This document shows positions 35,367 to 45,298 of a DNA stretch of 64,000 nucleotides, one piece after another. The notes under the pieces were generated by a model. That model had not been told where the DNA came from. It saw only the letters and a program-made list of their open reading frames with translations, and made no database searches. How positions within the stretch are numbered: the first letter of the stretch is position 1; each line of letters begins with the position of its first letter. Position numbers and translations under genes: made by a program. This stretch comes from Gimesia aquarii (lineage in GTDB: Bacteria > Planctomycetota > Planctomycetia > Planctomycetales > Planctomycetaceae), in assembly GCF_007748195.1 (NCBI RefSeq), contig NZ_CP037920.1, forward strand, positions 7,002,062 through 7,066,061, given 5' to 3'.

Positions 35367-36356
35367 ATGCCTCGTACAATTTGTACTGCGAAAATGTGTG
35401 AATTTGGACCCCATTTTGAAATTCTTCAAGCCGGTGGATTTGAAGTAGCCACTGTCCCCTCCGAGGTTGATTTACGAAAAGAACCAGATAGAGTCGTTGA
35501 ACAAGTAGAAAGCTTCGATGCCATCCTTGCCGGCGCAGAGATCTATTCTAGAGAAGTTCTGGAACAGCTTCCGGACTTAAAAGTGATTTCACGTTATGGG
35601 GTTGGCTTTGATGCCGTCGATTTACAAGCCGCTGATGACCTGGGAATTGCCGTCACAATTACACCCGGTGTGAACCATCATTCGGTCGCAGAACAGGCTT
35701 TTGCTCTATTAATGGGAGTGGCACGCTTGACCCGTTCACAAGACCGTGCTGTTCGTAGTGGAAAGTGGGAACGAGCTCTCACACCCCGTGTTTGGGGAAG
35801 TACCATCGGCATTGTGGGGCTGGGGCGTATCGGTCAGGCAGTCGCAACCCGTGCGATTGGCATGGGAATGAAGGTCCTCGCTTATGACCCTTTTCCCAAT
35901 CAATCATTTGTGGCCGAACATCAGATCAAACTCGTTGATCTCAATGAATTACTGAAACAGTCAGATTACGTCACGTTACACCTGCCTGTAACATCAGAGA
36001 CTATCGACATCATTAACAAAGAAACCCTGGCAAAAATGAAATCCGGTTCTGTCTTGATCAATACGGCGCGCGGGGGGCTAGTTGACGAGGAGGCCTTGAT
36101 TGAAGCACTTCAGTCTGGTCACTTACGTGCCGCTGGTCTGGATGTTTTCAAAAAAGAACCTTTGCCCGTTGAAAGTCCGCTGATAAACTTAGAAAATGTG
36201 TTATTGAGTTGTCATATCGGCGGTCTGGACAAGGAATCTCACCGTGACGCGTATGCAATGGCAGCTCAGAACATTGTAAAATTATATCAGGGAGATTGGC
36301 CTGAAGAGTGCGTTGTGAATCTGAAAAACACAACCGGCTGGCAATGGCCAAAGTAA
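35367..36356 (+). CDS. D-isomer-specific 2-hydroxyacid dehydrogenase (phosphoglycerate dehydrogenase-like)
   Basis: The 329-residue cytosolic enzyme has a substrate domain, a NAD-binding Rossmann domain (GIVGLGRIGQAVATRA), the catalytic Arg segment INTARGGLVDEEAL, a Glu (KKEPLPVESP) and the catalytic His in LSCHIGGLDKES. GVNHHSVAEQAFALLMG is typical of the phosphoglycerate dehydrogenase group. It lacks the C-terminal ACT domain of the long serA product, so it may be a short form acting on 3-phosphoglycerate or another 2-hydroxyacid. ATG at 35367 is used. Confidence 0.88.
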   Translation: MPRTICTAKMCEFGPHFEILQAGGFEVATVPSEVDLRKEPDRVVEQVESFDAILAGAEIYSREVLEQLPDLKVISRYGVGFDAVDLQAADDLGIAVTITPGVNHHSVAEQAFALLMGVARLTRSQDRAVRSGKWERALTPRVWGSTIGIVGLGRIGQAVATRAIGMGMKVLAYDPFPNQSFVAEHQIKLVDLNELLKQSDYVTLHLPVTSETIDIINKETLAKMKSGSVLINTARGGLVDEEALIEALQSGHLRAAGLDVFKKEPLPVESPLINLENVLLSCHIGGLDKESHRDAYAMAAQNIVKLYQGDWPEECVVNLKNTTGWQWPK

Positions 36357-36416
36357 TTTTATTGTCAAACTACGTATATTGATATCTTCAGTAGTAAGAA
36401 ACTGGACACATTCATA

Positions 36417-38306
36417 ATGACATCTCTTCATTCCAGTTTTCTCAAAATCAGTCCCCGTATTTCAGTTTTACCACTGATCCATGGTAGTGGCGATTACGCC
36501 ATTGAAGTACGCCGTGTCATGTTGAACAATGAGTTTGATTGTCTGGCCGTTCCATTGCCTCCCTCGTTTCAAGCCAACGTCGAACGAGGTATCTCGTTTC
36601 TGCCAAGTATCACTGCTGTCTTACAAGAAGAACCTCCCATCTCTGGTTCTGCTCCCTGGGAAGAAGATGACGAGGAAGAGGAAGACGATATTCAGCGTGT
36701 CTGCAGCTATGTTCCCATCGATCCCTGTCAGGGAGTGATTGCCGCCCTCAGGCTTGCGATGATGGAACACATTGATCGCCATTTTATCGATTTAGAAACA
36801 CAACGCTTTGAAAGTATTTCTGCTTCATTACCTGATCCCTATGCATTGAAGAAAGTTCCTATTGAAAAATTTTCCGCGGCAGTATTGCCAGCCCTGAATA
36901 AATTACCTGAAGGACAGCCTCTGGATCGCTGTAAGATGATGGCACATCGTTTACGCGAATTGGAGAAGAAATATAAATCGATTCTGCTGGTCTGCTCACT
37001 TCTGGATTGGCCCTGGATTCACGACGCCTACATCGAACAAATGCCACTGGAAGTCGAAGACGAAGAAGTCAACGAAACGAATATTTACACTGCAGATTCT
37101 GAAACCCTCTTATTTTTACTTGGTGAGCTCCCCTATATTACAGGTCTGTATGAAGCAGCCCGCTCCGAACTGAATGATGATGAGAATCTGTCAGTCGATG
37201 GCATCAAGGAACTGGCATTGACTGCTCGAGATCGTTATCGAATGGAATTGAAATCACGCGGTAGAAAAATCACCCCGAAAGTCCTTTCCGTCTATTTTCG
37301 TTATATACGCAATCTATCACTTATCGAACGACGTATGACGCCCGACCTATATACGCTGGTCAAAGCAGCCCAACAAGTCGCCGGCGATCAATTTGCCATT
37401 CAAATTGCAGAAACAGCGCGAGAATACCCATTCGTGCATTTGCTGCCATTTGATAAGATCAGTTTTGGAATTGAACAAGCTCAACTCCCGAATGGCACAA
37501 TGTTTGAGTTGAGTAACCGCTTACCGGGTAACCCCATTTCCTGGAGAAATTGTGAACTGGCCCCAAAACCTCCTAAGCCAAAACAGGATGAGTGGGAGAT
37601 GAGATGGGATCCATTTAAACAATGCAGTTGGCCACCGGAAGACGTCGCCATTGAAAAGTTTCGTACCAGTGTCAAAGATCATGCACTTTCTCTTCTGGGA
37701 GTGGATCTGGCACGAACCGAAAAGTTTACAACAAGCATGAAAGATGGACTTGATCTCCGCGAAACGCTAAGGAACTGGCATACCGGTGAGATCCATGTCA
37801 AAGTACTCCCTCCGAGTCGAGGGCGGCTTGATTGTGTGATTATGCTCTTCGACTCACCCGCAGATCCCCGAGACTATCCCTATCGACTTACCTGGCATGC
37901 TGAACACCAGGATGAATCGACACTGGCATTTTTTGCGACCGACCACCGTAAAGAAATGGTAGGACCTGGAATTGGTATGGCAACTTACGGCGGAGCACTC
38001 TTCCTGTTCCCTCCCCGGCCTGTCAGTGATATCTGGAATGACCTCCAGTTTGATTTTGTGGATACACTCGAGGAGCGTCTGCTGGTTGCCGCCTGCCATT
38101 ATAGTGAAGAATCACATATTGCCCTGCTGAGTGAGGCGCCTCCGGGGATTGGCTGGCGACGCTTAGCAAAACGTTATCAGAAAAAATTGATTCATGTCCC
38201 ACTGGGACGATTCAGTCAGGAAACCATCCAGCAACTCAGAATGTTCCATGTCCTTAATGGTCAGGAAATAAGAAGTTATGCAGCCCACTATATTCGAAAG
38301 GCGTGA
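36417..38306 (+). CDS. 629-residue hypothetical protein with acidic loop
   Basis: I do not recognise the family. There is no signal peptide and no membrane helix, so it is probably cytosolic. The N-terminus reads ISVLPLIHGSGDYAIEVRR then FDCLAVPLPPSF, a strand-helix pattern reminiscent of an alpha/beta enzyme, followed by a strongly acidic run (WEEDDEEEEDD, 81-91). The middle is helical with many Arg and Glu (YKSILLVCSLLDWPWI, ARDRYRMELKSRGRK). The last third has Trp and Pro-rich strands (HVKVLPPSRGRLD, DPRDYPYRLTW). It follows the dehydrogenase by about 60 bases and may share its transcript. Coding is certain from length and composition; function is not. Confidence 0.75.
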   Translation: MTSLHSSFLKISPRISVLPLIHGSGDYAIEVRRVMLNNEFDCLAVPLPPSFQANVERGISFLPSITAVLQEEPPISGSAPWEEDDEEEEDDIQRVCSYVPIDPCQGVIAALRLAMMEHIDRHFIDLETQRFESISASLPDPYALKKVPIEKFSAAVLPALNKLPEGQPLDRCKMMAHRLRELEKKYKSILLVCSLLDWPWIHDAYIEQMPLEVEDEEVNETNIYTADSETLLFLLGELPYITGLYEAARSELNDDENLSVDGIKELALTARDRYRMELKSRGRKITPKVLSVYFRYIRNLSLIERRMTPDLYTLVKAAQQVAGDQFAIQIAETAREYPFVHLLPFDKISFGIEQAQLPNGTMFELSNRLPGNPISWRNCELAPKPPKPKQDEWEMRWDPFKQCSWPPEDVAIEKFRTSVKDHALSLLGVDLARTEKFTTSMKDGLDLRETLRNWHTGEIHVKVLPPSRGRLDCVIMLFDSPADPRDYPYRLTWHAEHQDESTLAFFATDHRKEMVGPGIGMATYGGALFLFPPRPVSDIWNDLQFDFVDTLEERLLVAACHYSEESHIALLSEAPPGIGWRRLAKRYQKKLIHVPLGRFSQETIQQLRMFHVLNGQEIRSYAAHYIRKA

Positions 38307-38487
38307 TTTGGTGCATACGGAATCTGTTATTCACAGTTGACCTACACCTATATTATTAGTTTTTTTAACAAATTGCCACATTGCTTATTTTTTCCGTGTT
38401 AATCACTTTGAGAAGCGTATAAAATACAAAGCTTGTTTTATGCTTAATCCTGCCTCGCTTTAACTCCCCTGCAATGGAGAACCAAAG

Positions 38488-39771
38488 ATGTCTGATTCTG
38501 TCAACCGTCGTACTTTTCTAGGTCAAACTGCAGCAGCCTCTGCTGCGAGTTTCGCTGCCCCAGCACTTCTTTCAGCCGCGAATAAAGCCCCTAGCAAAAA
38601 AGTCACTATCGGTATCATGGGTATGCAACGTGGACTCGCTTTGGCGAAAACATTTGGTGCTCTGGACGGCGTCGAAATCAAGTATGTTTGCGATACTGAT
38701 GATAACCGAGCGGCTAACGCAGCCAAGACTGTTGAGAAAGCGACCAAAAAAGCACCACAGCCAATCGCAGACTTCCGTAAAATTCTGGATGACAAAGCGG
38801 TTGATGCCCTGATCGTTGCGGCTCCCAACCACTGGCATTCACCAGCGACTATTCTAGGCTGCTCAGCAGGCAAGCACGTTTACGTTGAAAAACCTTGCAG
38901 TCATAATCCTAAAGAAGGTGAAATGATGGTTGAAGCCGCTCGCAAAAACAAACGTGCGGTCCAGATGGGAAGCCAGAGACGTAGTAGTGAATCGATTATG
39001 GAAGGGATTCAAAAAGTCAAAGAGGGGGTCATTGGCGATGTATACCTCGCACGCGCTTTCTACCAAAGTGCCCGCGGTTCGATTGGCACTGGTAAACCTG
39101 CTTCTGTTCCCGGTTATTTGAATTACGATCTCTGGCAGGGACCAGCCCCTCGTCAAAAATATATGGATAACGTCGTACACTATAATTGGCATTGGTTCTG
39201 GAATTATGGCAACGGTGAACTGGGAAATAATGGCGTGCATTCCCTGGATGTTTGTCGTTGGGGACTGGATGTAGATTATCCTACACGTGTTGTTTCGAGT
39301 GGCGGTCGATACGCCTACAACGATGATCAACAAACGCCAGACACACACGTCGTCGCTTACGAGTTTGACGGAGGTAAACAGATTACCTGGCAGGGAACTA
39401 GCTGTAATCGTCACAAGAATGAATTTGTCACTTTCTTCGGTAGTAAAGGGACATTGATTATTGGCGGCTCAGGCGGCTACAGAGTATTAGATGCCAAAGA
39501 TAAAGAAGTCGAAAAAGTAGGCGGTGGGCAGGGCATGTCCGAGCATGCTCAAAACTTCATTGATGCCATACGTAACAATGAACCACTCAGTCTGAATGCC
39601 GAAATTGAGATCGGTCACAAAAGCACGTTGTTATGCCATATTGGAAATATTGCACATCGCACAGGTCGCACAATGACCTGTGATCCTTCGAATGGTCATA
39701 TTCAAAACGATAAAGCCGCCATGGCACTATGGACGCGAGACTACGAACCAGGCTGGGAACCCAAAGTTTGA
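38488..39771 (+). CDS. Tat-exported Gfo/Idh/MocA family oxidoreductase
   Basis: The 427-residue protein begins with a twin-arginine signal (NRRTFLGQTAAASAA), so it should be exported folded with its NAD(P) cofactor. The Rossmann domain (VTIGIMGMQRG) and VEKPCSHNPKEGEMMVEAARK, with the Glu-Lys-Pro motif, mark the Gfo/Idh/MocA family, which act on sugars and sugar derivatives. The second domain has NWHWFWNYGNGELGNNGVHSLD with the usual His region. Planctomycetes carry many such genes. An AATGGAGA stretch lies upstream of the ATG. A hairpin terminator follows at 39811. Confidence 0.92.
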   Translation: MSDSVNRRTFLGQTAAASAASFAAPALLSAANKAPSKKVTIGIMGMQRGLALAKTFGALDGVEIKYVCDTDDNRAANAAKTVEKATKKAPQPIADFRKILDDKAVDALIVAAPNHWHSPATILGCSAGKHVYVEKPCSHNPKEGEMMVEAARKNKRAVQMGSQRRSSESIMEGIQKVKEGVIGDVYLARAFYQSARGSIGTGKPASVPGYLNYDLWQGPAPRQKYMDNVVHYNWHWFWNYGNGELGNNGVHSLDVCRWGLDVDYPTRVVSSGGRYAYNDDQQTPDTHVVAYEFDGGKQITWQGTSCNRHKNEFVTFFGSKGTLIIGGSGGYRVLDAKDKEVEKVGGGQGMSEHAQNFIDAIRNNEPLSLNAEIEIGHKSTLLCHIGNIAHRTGRTMTCDPSNGHIQNDKAAMALWTRDYEPGWEPKV

Positions 39772-39810
39772 TTCAGTTTGACTTTTGTGAAGCGAAAAAT
39801 CGTAAATGAA

Positions 39811-39839
39811 GGGAGCCGGCAATGTGCCAGCTCCCTTTT
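39811..39839 (+). terminator. Hairpin terminator after the Gfo/Idh gene
   Basis: GGGAGCCGGCA and TGCCAGCTCCC flank ATG, giving a stem of GGGAG/CTCCC with inner GGCA/TGCC pairing and one mismatch. TTTT follows. It lies 40 bases behind the stop codon. Confidence 0.75.
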
Positions 39840-39955
39840 GAGTCGTCAGCTCCAGCGATTAGATATCAACACCTTCAATTGAATCATTGTCGAAAGTATT
39901 TGGAAACGCTGTATATACTGCCCCTAGTTTGTGCTCTGAGTACCTTTGTACTGTT

Positions 39956-40264
39956 TTAGAGCTGATCAGCGATCTTCTTGGCGGCTGCCTGAATCTGCTT
40001 TTTGCCCTTCATGGCACCTAGTTTTTTTGCTTCTTCAGCCAATTTTGGTTTGCCCGCTTGTTCCAAGCTTTCTGGAATTCCAAAGAAGCTACTGTCGATA
40101 ACACCGGACTCCGCGATGCTATTTAATGATGTCTTTACAGCTGTTAAATCTTGAGCGGCAGGCGTTTCCTGATTGGCCGGGGCAGTTTCGCCAGTGCCTC
40201 CTCCTTCACCACAACCTGCTAAAGTAAGACTCAGCAACATGCAAAATACAGTTAGTATTTTCAT
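39956..40264 (-). CDS. Small lipoprotein, function unknown
   Basis: About 102 residues with a clear lipoprotein signal (MKILTVFCMLLSLTLAGC, lipobox LAGC), then a Gly/Thr/Pro/Gln-rich linker and a helical C-terminal part (AVKTSLNSIAESGVID, LAEEAKKLGAMKGKK). AAAGAG precedes the ATG at 40264 by eight bases; a longer frame upstream lacks sense. It lies downstream of the DUF1559 gene in the same direction, past a terminator, a neighbour pattern often seen with DUF1559 genes as I recall. Function unknown. Confidence 0.75.
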   Translation of the reverse strand: MKILTVFCMLLSLTLAGCGEGGGTGETAPANQETPAAQDLTAVKTSLNSIAESGVIDSSFFGIPESLEQAGKPKLAEEAKKLGAMKGKKQIQAAAKKIADQL

Positions 40265-40328
40265 TACAAAACTCTTTCTAATCTCTAGTAACTCTTGTTT
40301 GTCTTCAAATTTGGGCAAAAACAATGAA

Positions 40329-40360
40329 AACAGCCCGGCAATATGTGTTGCCGGGCTGTT
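40329..40360 (-). terminator. Terminator after the first DUF1559 gene
   Basis: Arms AACAGCCCGGCAA (40329-40341) and TTGCCGGGCTGTT (40348-40360) are perfect over 13 bp around six bases. Read leftward it is followed by TTTTC and a later TTTTTG. It lies 29 bases after the stop of the gene at 40390. Confidence 0.85.
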
Positions 40361-40389
40361 ATTGATTACAGCCGTAAAACGATCAAGTC

Positions 40390-41382
40390 TTATTCAGTTA
40401 CACTGACAGCAGCACCATCGGCGATTCCACCGAGTTGCTGCCACTTCAGTAAATCAATATTCTCCGAGATAAAGTGCACAGAACCATCTGCCATCAAAGC
40501 ATGGGCGCCTCCCGTATGACGGCTGCGTGCTGCCTGGTTTGAGGCTGCATCTCCTCCTGCATGACCTCCATTCCCCGTACTACAGTCATCATTAGGTGAG
40601 TTTGGCGTATTCCAGGTATTAAACCAACATTCATCGGCACGCATCCAACGTGACCCACGATGAACATAAAAGGCACTTGCTGCCGCACAGGCGGTACCAT
40701 GTGCATCCAGAGCCGCTTTTGTCGGGTATGTCGTATTGTTACCACCACTGAAAGGCACATTCCGTCTTACATCACCTGTCCTTTTGAAATTCCCACTACT
40801 GTTTGTTCCCACAATGCGTTCCGCCATGGCAACCACATTTGATGTTCCATCCAAAATGTCTGCTACTCGTGTGACGATCGAATAACGGGAAAAACCTTCT
40901 TGCGAACCGACACTCACGTTCCATCCCATGCAAGGACCTGCAGACATATAATAGTTCAAGGATCCTTCCCCATAGTTGGTATACCGCTGGTCCGAAGGGC
41001 AGCGAAATACACCAATACCTGCATTACGGTTATTTGTATTGGGTGCTTCTTCGCAGTTAAAGTTAAAGTCCATGGCGTTATAAATGGTGGCTTGGTCCAT
41101 AAAAGGCAGCAACATTGTCTGCGTACTAAAACCAACCCAAGGTGTTGTGACGCCACTCCTTTGCCCGGATAGTGTTAATTGCCCAAAACAACGATGAGTT
41201 TCATGGTAGTTGTGTAATGCTAAGCCGAACTGCTTCAGGTTATTTTTACACGTTGAACGGCGTGCTGCCTCTCTCGCCTGCTGCACTGCAGGTAATAGTA
41301 GTGCAATTAAAATTGCAATGATGGCAATCACAACAAGCAATTCAATGAGCGTAAAGGCTCTTCTCCTGCGTAAAAGTTGCAT
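40390..41382 (-). CDS. DUF1559 protein with prepilin-type N-terminus
   Basis: The 330-residue protein starts with the type IV pilin-like signal ([20 protein letters not shown]), followed by [33 protein letters not shown], the signature of the planctomycete DUF1559/SBP_bac_10 family. The C-terminal end has the usual [22 protein letters not shown]. Prepilin peptidase would cut before Phe. These pseudopilins are expanded in planctomycetes; their role in surface assembly or macromolecule uptake is inferred, not shown. CAGGAGAG lies six bases ahead of the ATG. Confidence 0.93.
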   Translation of the reverse strand: MQLLRRRRAFTLIELLVVIAIIAILIALLLPAVQQAREAARRSTCKNNLKQFGLALHNYHETHRCFGQLTLSGQRSGVTTPWVGFSTQTMLLPFMDQATIYNAMDFNFNCEEAPNTNNRNAGIGVFRCPSDQRYTNYGEGSLNYYMSAGPCMGWNVSVGSQEGFSRYSIVTRVADILDGTSNVVAMAERIVGTNSSGNFKRTGDVRRNVPFSGGNNTTYPTKAALDAHGTACAAASAFYVHRGSRWMRADECWFNTWNTPNSPNDDCSTGNGGHAGGDAASNQAARSRHTGGAHALMADGSVHFISENIDLLKWQQLGGIADGAAVSVTE

Positions 41383-41718
41383 TGAGACTCTCCTGATAAG
41401 TATTTAAATAAGGGTAAAAAGGGCACGTTAAACTACTGGCTTAGTAGAAAACGATACTATCTGTTGAGGGTGGAATTAAGAGGAAAACTTGGCAATAGAC
41501 AGTAATTTCATAGTTATTCATACTAAGCAATCAATTTTATGATTTCTTAAAGAAAAAACAATGTTTTCATCTATCAAAAACATGATAAAACACCCTTTAT
41601 TTAAGTAATTACACTTATTTAAACACCTTAATTTTAACAACTTACATTTAATCAGACTTGTAGACGTGTATATCTATAGAGACATATGAAGTGAGTGTTT
41701 GCAGTGGAATCAAACAGC
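41383..41718. other. A+T-rich intergenic region
   Basis: 336 bases upstream of the DUF1559 gene and behind the FG-GAP gene. It is very A+T-rich, with TATTTAA repeated near 41598-41625. It must hold the DUF1559 promoter. I see no gene and no clear terminator. Confidence 0.4.
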
Positions 41719-43506
41719 TTATTTTTGTTTGAAAAGATCACTTTTTGAATCAGGTTCCAGAATAAGATTTGTAGCATTCACTTTAAGTGAATCACTTTTC
41801 TGCTGTATACCTGAAGGCCAATAAATGCTTATCCCATTGAGAGTTACTTTTTCGTCTATTCCCCAATGCAGACAATAATCGCTGGAAGAGAGATAACTAC
41901 CACCTCCTTTGACTTGTCGTATGAGGTCTCCTTGACTTGTATGTAGCACCGCACGTGTGCCAACCGCATCGCGATTACTTTCTCTTCCAATGAAACGTAC
42001 GGAAACCCACTGGCCTTTTGTCTTGGTCGTATTTTTAAGGATTGCCGGAGGATCGCTGAAATTTGAGATAGACACATCAAGATTACCATCGTCATTAAAG
42101 TCTGCCAAAGCTAATCCGCGACCAGTATGGGACTGTCCCAAATAAGAAGAATCGTCATATTCAATCTGAGCAAAACGTCCGTTTTGGTTTTCCAGATAAA
42201 GCGGCTTTTGTCGAAAGGGAGAATTCGTAGAAAAATATGCGACATGCCCATTTGCCACAATCAGGTCTTCGTCTCCATCCCAATCAAAATCGGCACACGC
42301 TGTCCCAAAACCTACAAATAAATCTCCTATCGAAGTCACTCCAGTATCATTACTGACGTGCAAAAATTGGGCATCGCCATCATTACGGTATAAAGCAAAG
42401 GCTTCTTTCTCATAGTTGGCAACCCATAAGTCAGTCAAGCCATCCTGATTATAATCCATGATGTCAACGCCCATGCTTCCATTGGGCGTGCCCCGATCAT
42501 CAACGGCAGCACCATTGATGAAGCCAACCTCCTCAAATTTCCCCTGTCCGTTATTCAGATACAAAAAATTCTCGACCGTATCATTACAAACATAGATATC
42601 CAAATCGGTGTCATGGTCCAAATCTGCCAGAATTACACCAAGCCCTTTACCTTTTGGCAGTAAACCAACTTGTTCGCTGGCATCATAAAAAGTGCCATCA
42701 CCTCGATTAAAAAAAACAAGATCTTTGACGCCCGTGAAGGAGTGAGGAGAGCAAACATCGGCAACACCAGGCGTCAGATCACACTCTGGATGATTTTGAA
42801 ATGACCAGTCAGCATATTGAGTGAGGTAAAGATCCAACAAGCCATCTCCATTAAGGTCTCCCCAACCAGCGCTGGATCCCCAGAAACAGTCTCGCAAGCC
42901 AGCAGCGATAGAAATTTCTTCAAACGTGCCATCGCCTAAGTTCTTCCAGAAAATTGAACCTCCATAACCAGTCACAAGCAAATCCTGAAAACCATCATTG
43001 TCATAATCGCCGACCGCACAACCATTACTGTAAAATGCTGCGAGCCCGATGCCCGCGTTCTTTGTTATGTCAAAAAAACGAAACTCCCCAGTATGTCGTA
43101 ACAAAATAGAGGGATAACCTTTGACAGTTTTGTTCTCAAATGTACCACCACCAGTATAAAAGAGATCAAGAAGTCCATCCCGATCATAGTCGAAAATTGC
43201 CGTACCCCCTCCAAGCGTTTCGAGAATTGCCAGTTCTCCCGCTTCTCGACCGTTACGGTAAGTGAACTCTAAATTCTGCTCAGGCCAAACATTGATAAAT
43301 TCGGGCTGAATTCTCAATTCAGAATGTTTCTGTTGTGCCTGTTTTTTGATGTCCACCGTTTGTGGACGCTCAACCATGCCCGTCTCAGAATTACACCCGA
43401 CTAACAAAACGCATAAACCGGATACCAAGAACGCCAGGACTACTCGTCGATTGAAACACGAATACTGATTGGTGAAACCCCTTGAATAACCATTTGATTT
43501 GATCAT
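41719..43506 (-). CDS. FG-GAP/ASPIC-UnbV (CRTAC1-like) lipoprotein
   Basis: The 595-residue protein has a lipoprotein signal (VVLAFLVSGLCVLLVGC) and a propeller of FG-GAP/VCBS repeats with repeated Asp-rich calcium loops (DYDRDGLLDLFYTG, DYDNDGFQDLLVTG, DLNGDGLLDLYLTQ, DFDWDGDEDLIVAN). The C-terminal ASPIC/UnbV domain reads ESNRDAVGTRAVLHT and QVKGGGSYLSSSDYCLHWG. The family is outer-surface or extracellular in bacteria, binding calcium, with uncertain partners. The TPR gene upstream ends 63 bases before its start, a pairing I recall as frequent among planctomycetes and Acidobacteria. Confidence 0.9.
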   Translation of the reverse strand: MIKSNGYSRGFTNQYSCFNRRVVLAFLVSGLCVLLVGCNSETGMVERPQTVDIKKQAQQKHSELRIQPEFINVWPEQNLEFTYRNGREAGELAILETLGGGTAIFDYDRDGLLDLFYTGGGTFENKTVKGYPSILLRHTGEFRFFDITKNAGIGLAAFYSNGCAVGDYDNDGFQDLLVTGYGGSIFWKNLGDGTFEEISIAAGLRDCFWGSSAGWGDLNGDGLLDLYLTQYADWSFQNHPECDLTPGVADVCSPHSFTGVKDLVFFNRGDGTFYDASEQVGLLPKGKGLGVILADLDHDTDLDIYVCNDTVENFLYLNNGQGKFEEVGFINGAAVDDRGTPNGSMGVDIMDYNQDGLTDLWVANYEKEAFALYRNDGDAQFLHVSNDTGVTSIGDLFVGFGTACADFDWDGDEDLIVANGHVAYFSTNSPFRQKPLYLENQNGRFAQIEYDDSSYLGQSHTGRGLALADFNDDGNLDVSISNFSDPPAILKNTTKTKGQWVSVRFIGRESNRDAVGTRAVLHTSQGDLIRQVKGGGSYLSSSDYCLHWGIDEKVTLNGISIYWPSGIQQKSDSLKVNATNLILEPDSKSDLFKQK

Positions 43507-43569
43507 GTTTGTTTCCAGGTAGACTTCTATTTCTGGCCAGACAAGACTGGAGTCTTGGCAGGTGCCCTT

Positions 43570-44937
43570 TCAGAGATTCCCTTTTATCGCATCTGCTTTC
43601 TCACGATGCAGCTTCGCCAAACGTTGAAAGCTTTCGCCACGCGAAAGATTTTGTTCGTAATATCTGGCTAATTCAGAGTGAGCGCCCCGGTGGTTAGGCT
43701 GATAACGTACAACACTGTTAAGCCAAACAACCCCCTGCAGTTCGGAAACATATTTTAAGTAAGCTTTTCCAATTTGAAACCGCAGTTCCACATTATTGGG
43801 CTCTTGCAGCAATTGATCCAACAATTTCTGAATCTCTTCCAGAGCATCATTCGTTTCTTTGATCAACAGACTTAATTTCTTTGCTTCCTGTTTCCTTCCT
43901 AAGCGACTGTAAGCAATCACTAAAGAATTTTTCGCTCCCAGATCTCTGGGATTGGCCTTCGCTGCAGGCTCGAGCCACTTTAATGCAGCTTCATAATTTT
44001 TTTCAGCAAGTTCCAGATTCCCCATTTCCAGATGTGCTGAAGAGTAAGCAGAAGATTTATGATCCCCCATTGCCTGATAGTCTTTTTGCAATTCTTCGGG
44101 ATCTTTTGAGATCACCTCTGTCAGAATATTTTTCGCTTCCTGATTCCGGTTTAATAATCGCAAGCAACGCGCCAATCCTACTTTGGCGGGTGCCTGATGT
44201 TCTGTGTTATCCAGCGTTATTTGATAGTACTTCATTGCAGCTTCAGTTTTTTTACGCGTTAACTGAATCCGGGCCAAACTGTATGCCGCTGGTGCATATC
44301 TGGCATTTTTACTGAGTGTTTTTTGAAACTCTTCTACTGCTTCCTGCAATGCACGGTTATGTTCGAAGATTTTCCCACGCATAAAATTGGGAAGCGGATC
44401 TTCTGGAAAATCGGCTTCCCAAAGATCCAAAATTTTTAGTGCATCATCAAACTGGTAGTTGAGAATGCAACTATTTACGTATGTCTCACAAATATCCTGA
44501 ATATCCCCCTGCGGTTTAATGAGAAGTTCACTCAGGTGAATGCGTAAGTCAGCGTTATCTCCAATCTGTGCTTTTAACAACCATTGCTCCTGAAGATATT
44601 CCTCACTGGATCCAGCCAGTTGATAATAGTTTTTTAATTCTTGATATGCTTTTTCGACATCGTGTGATTTTCTGTATGAGCGTGCGAGCAGTATTCTGGT
44701 CCTTGGATTCTTCGCATTCAGAGTTTGCGCATAAGATAGCCATTGCTGTGCGCTGTCAGGATTCCGATCTTGCAAACAGAGCTCTGCACGGTGGTGAAAG
44801 AAATCAAGCCACAGTCCCCGCCCCCAGACAAAAGAACTCAATAAGACAACGAAAAAAATGATGACTGAGAGAACGATTTTTTTTCGCGCACCAGAGAGGG
44901 CTTTTTTATCTTTTGAGTCGCTAATATTGGTTGCCAA
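43570..44937 (-). CDS. Membrane-anchored TPR protein
   Basis: The 455-residue protein has one N-terminal membrane helix (KIVLSVIIFFVVLLSSFVW) and about ten TPR repeats (ARILLARSYRKSHDVEKAYQ, YAPAAYSLARIQLTRKKTE, SSAYSSAHLEMGNLELAEKNYE). The domain should lie in the periplasm and bind partner proteins. It is the first gene of a two-gene unit with the FG-GAP/ASPIC lipoprotein downstream. Confidence 0.85.
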   Translation of the reverse strand: MATNISDSKDKKALSGARKKIVLSVIIFFVVLLSSFVWGRGLWLDFFHHRAELCLQDRNPDSAQQWLSYAQTLNAKNPRTRILLARSYRKSHDVEKAYQELKNYYQLAGSSEEYLQEQWLLKAQIGDNADLRIHLSELLIKPQGDIQDICETYVNSCILNYQFDDALKILDLWEADFPEDPLPNFMRGKIFEHNRALQEAVEEFQKTLSKNARYAPAAYSLARIQLTRKKTEAAMKYYQITLDNTEHQAPAKVGLARCLRLLNRNQEAKNILTEVISKDPEELQKDYQAMGDHKSSAYSSAHLEMGNLELAEKNYEAALKWLEPAAKANPRDLGAKNSLVIAYSRLGRKQEAKKLSLLIKETNDALEEIQKLLDQLLQEPNNVELRFQIGKAYLKYVSELQGVVWLNSVVRYQPNHRGAHSELARYYEQNLSRGESFQRLAKLHREKADAIKGNL

Positions 44938-45298
44938 TCGATCACCAGAAATACCATATCAAGAATAATACTGCTGTTTAAAGAGCTACTTTTCACTTCC
45001 GTAGAACGTAATTTTAGATGTCTAATCTGTACTTTTCCTGTCCAAATGAAGAAATCAATCATAAAATTACTAATTTATCATTAGTTAGTAGTGACTAACC
45101 TGTACTACGAATACGACTTGAACGATGTTGGTCAAAATTTCACAGGATCATGCTGTATTTTTAAATATTATTAAGAGTGGCTCTTTTGATGGTATTGTCA
45201 TTTAGAAACTGGTAAGACTGATGGCAGTATCTAAAAGGTTCAATGTAAATCAGAATCGAAATTGTTTTTTAAGTCGATTTTCAATCAAGAAAGTGTTC
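44938..45298. other. Divergent promoter region with small inverted repeat
   Basis: 361 bases between the TPR gene and the phosphoesterase-like gene. GTTAGT and ACTAAC (45084-45099) flank AGTG, a possible operator. An in-frame ATG at 45221 would extend the downstream protein by 26 residues, but the signal peptide begins at 45299, so I leave this stretch as leader. No gene is seen. Confidence 0.4.

Noticed and set aside
40660-41172. Cys-rich plus-strand frames over the DUF1559 gene
   Set aside because: They are antisense shadows of the DUF1559 coding sequence.
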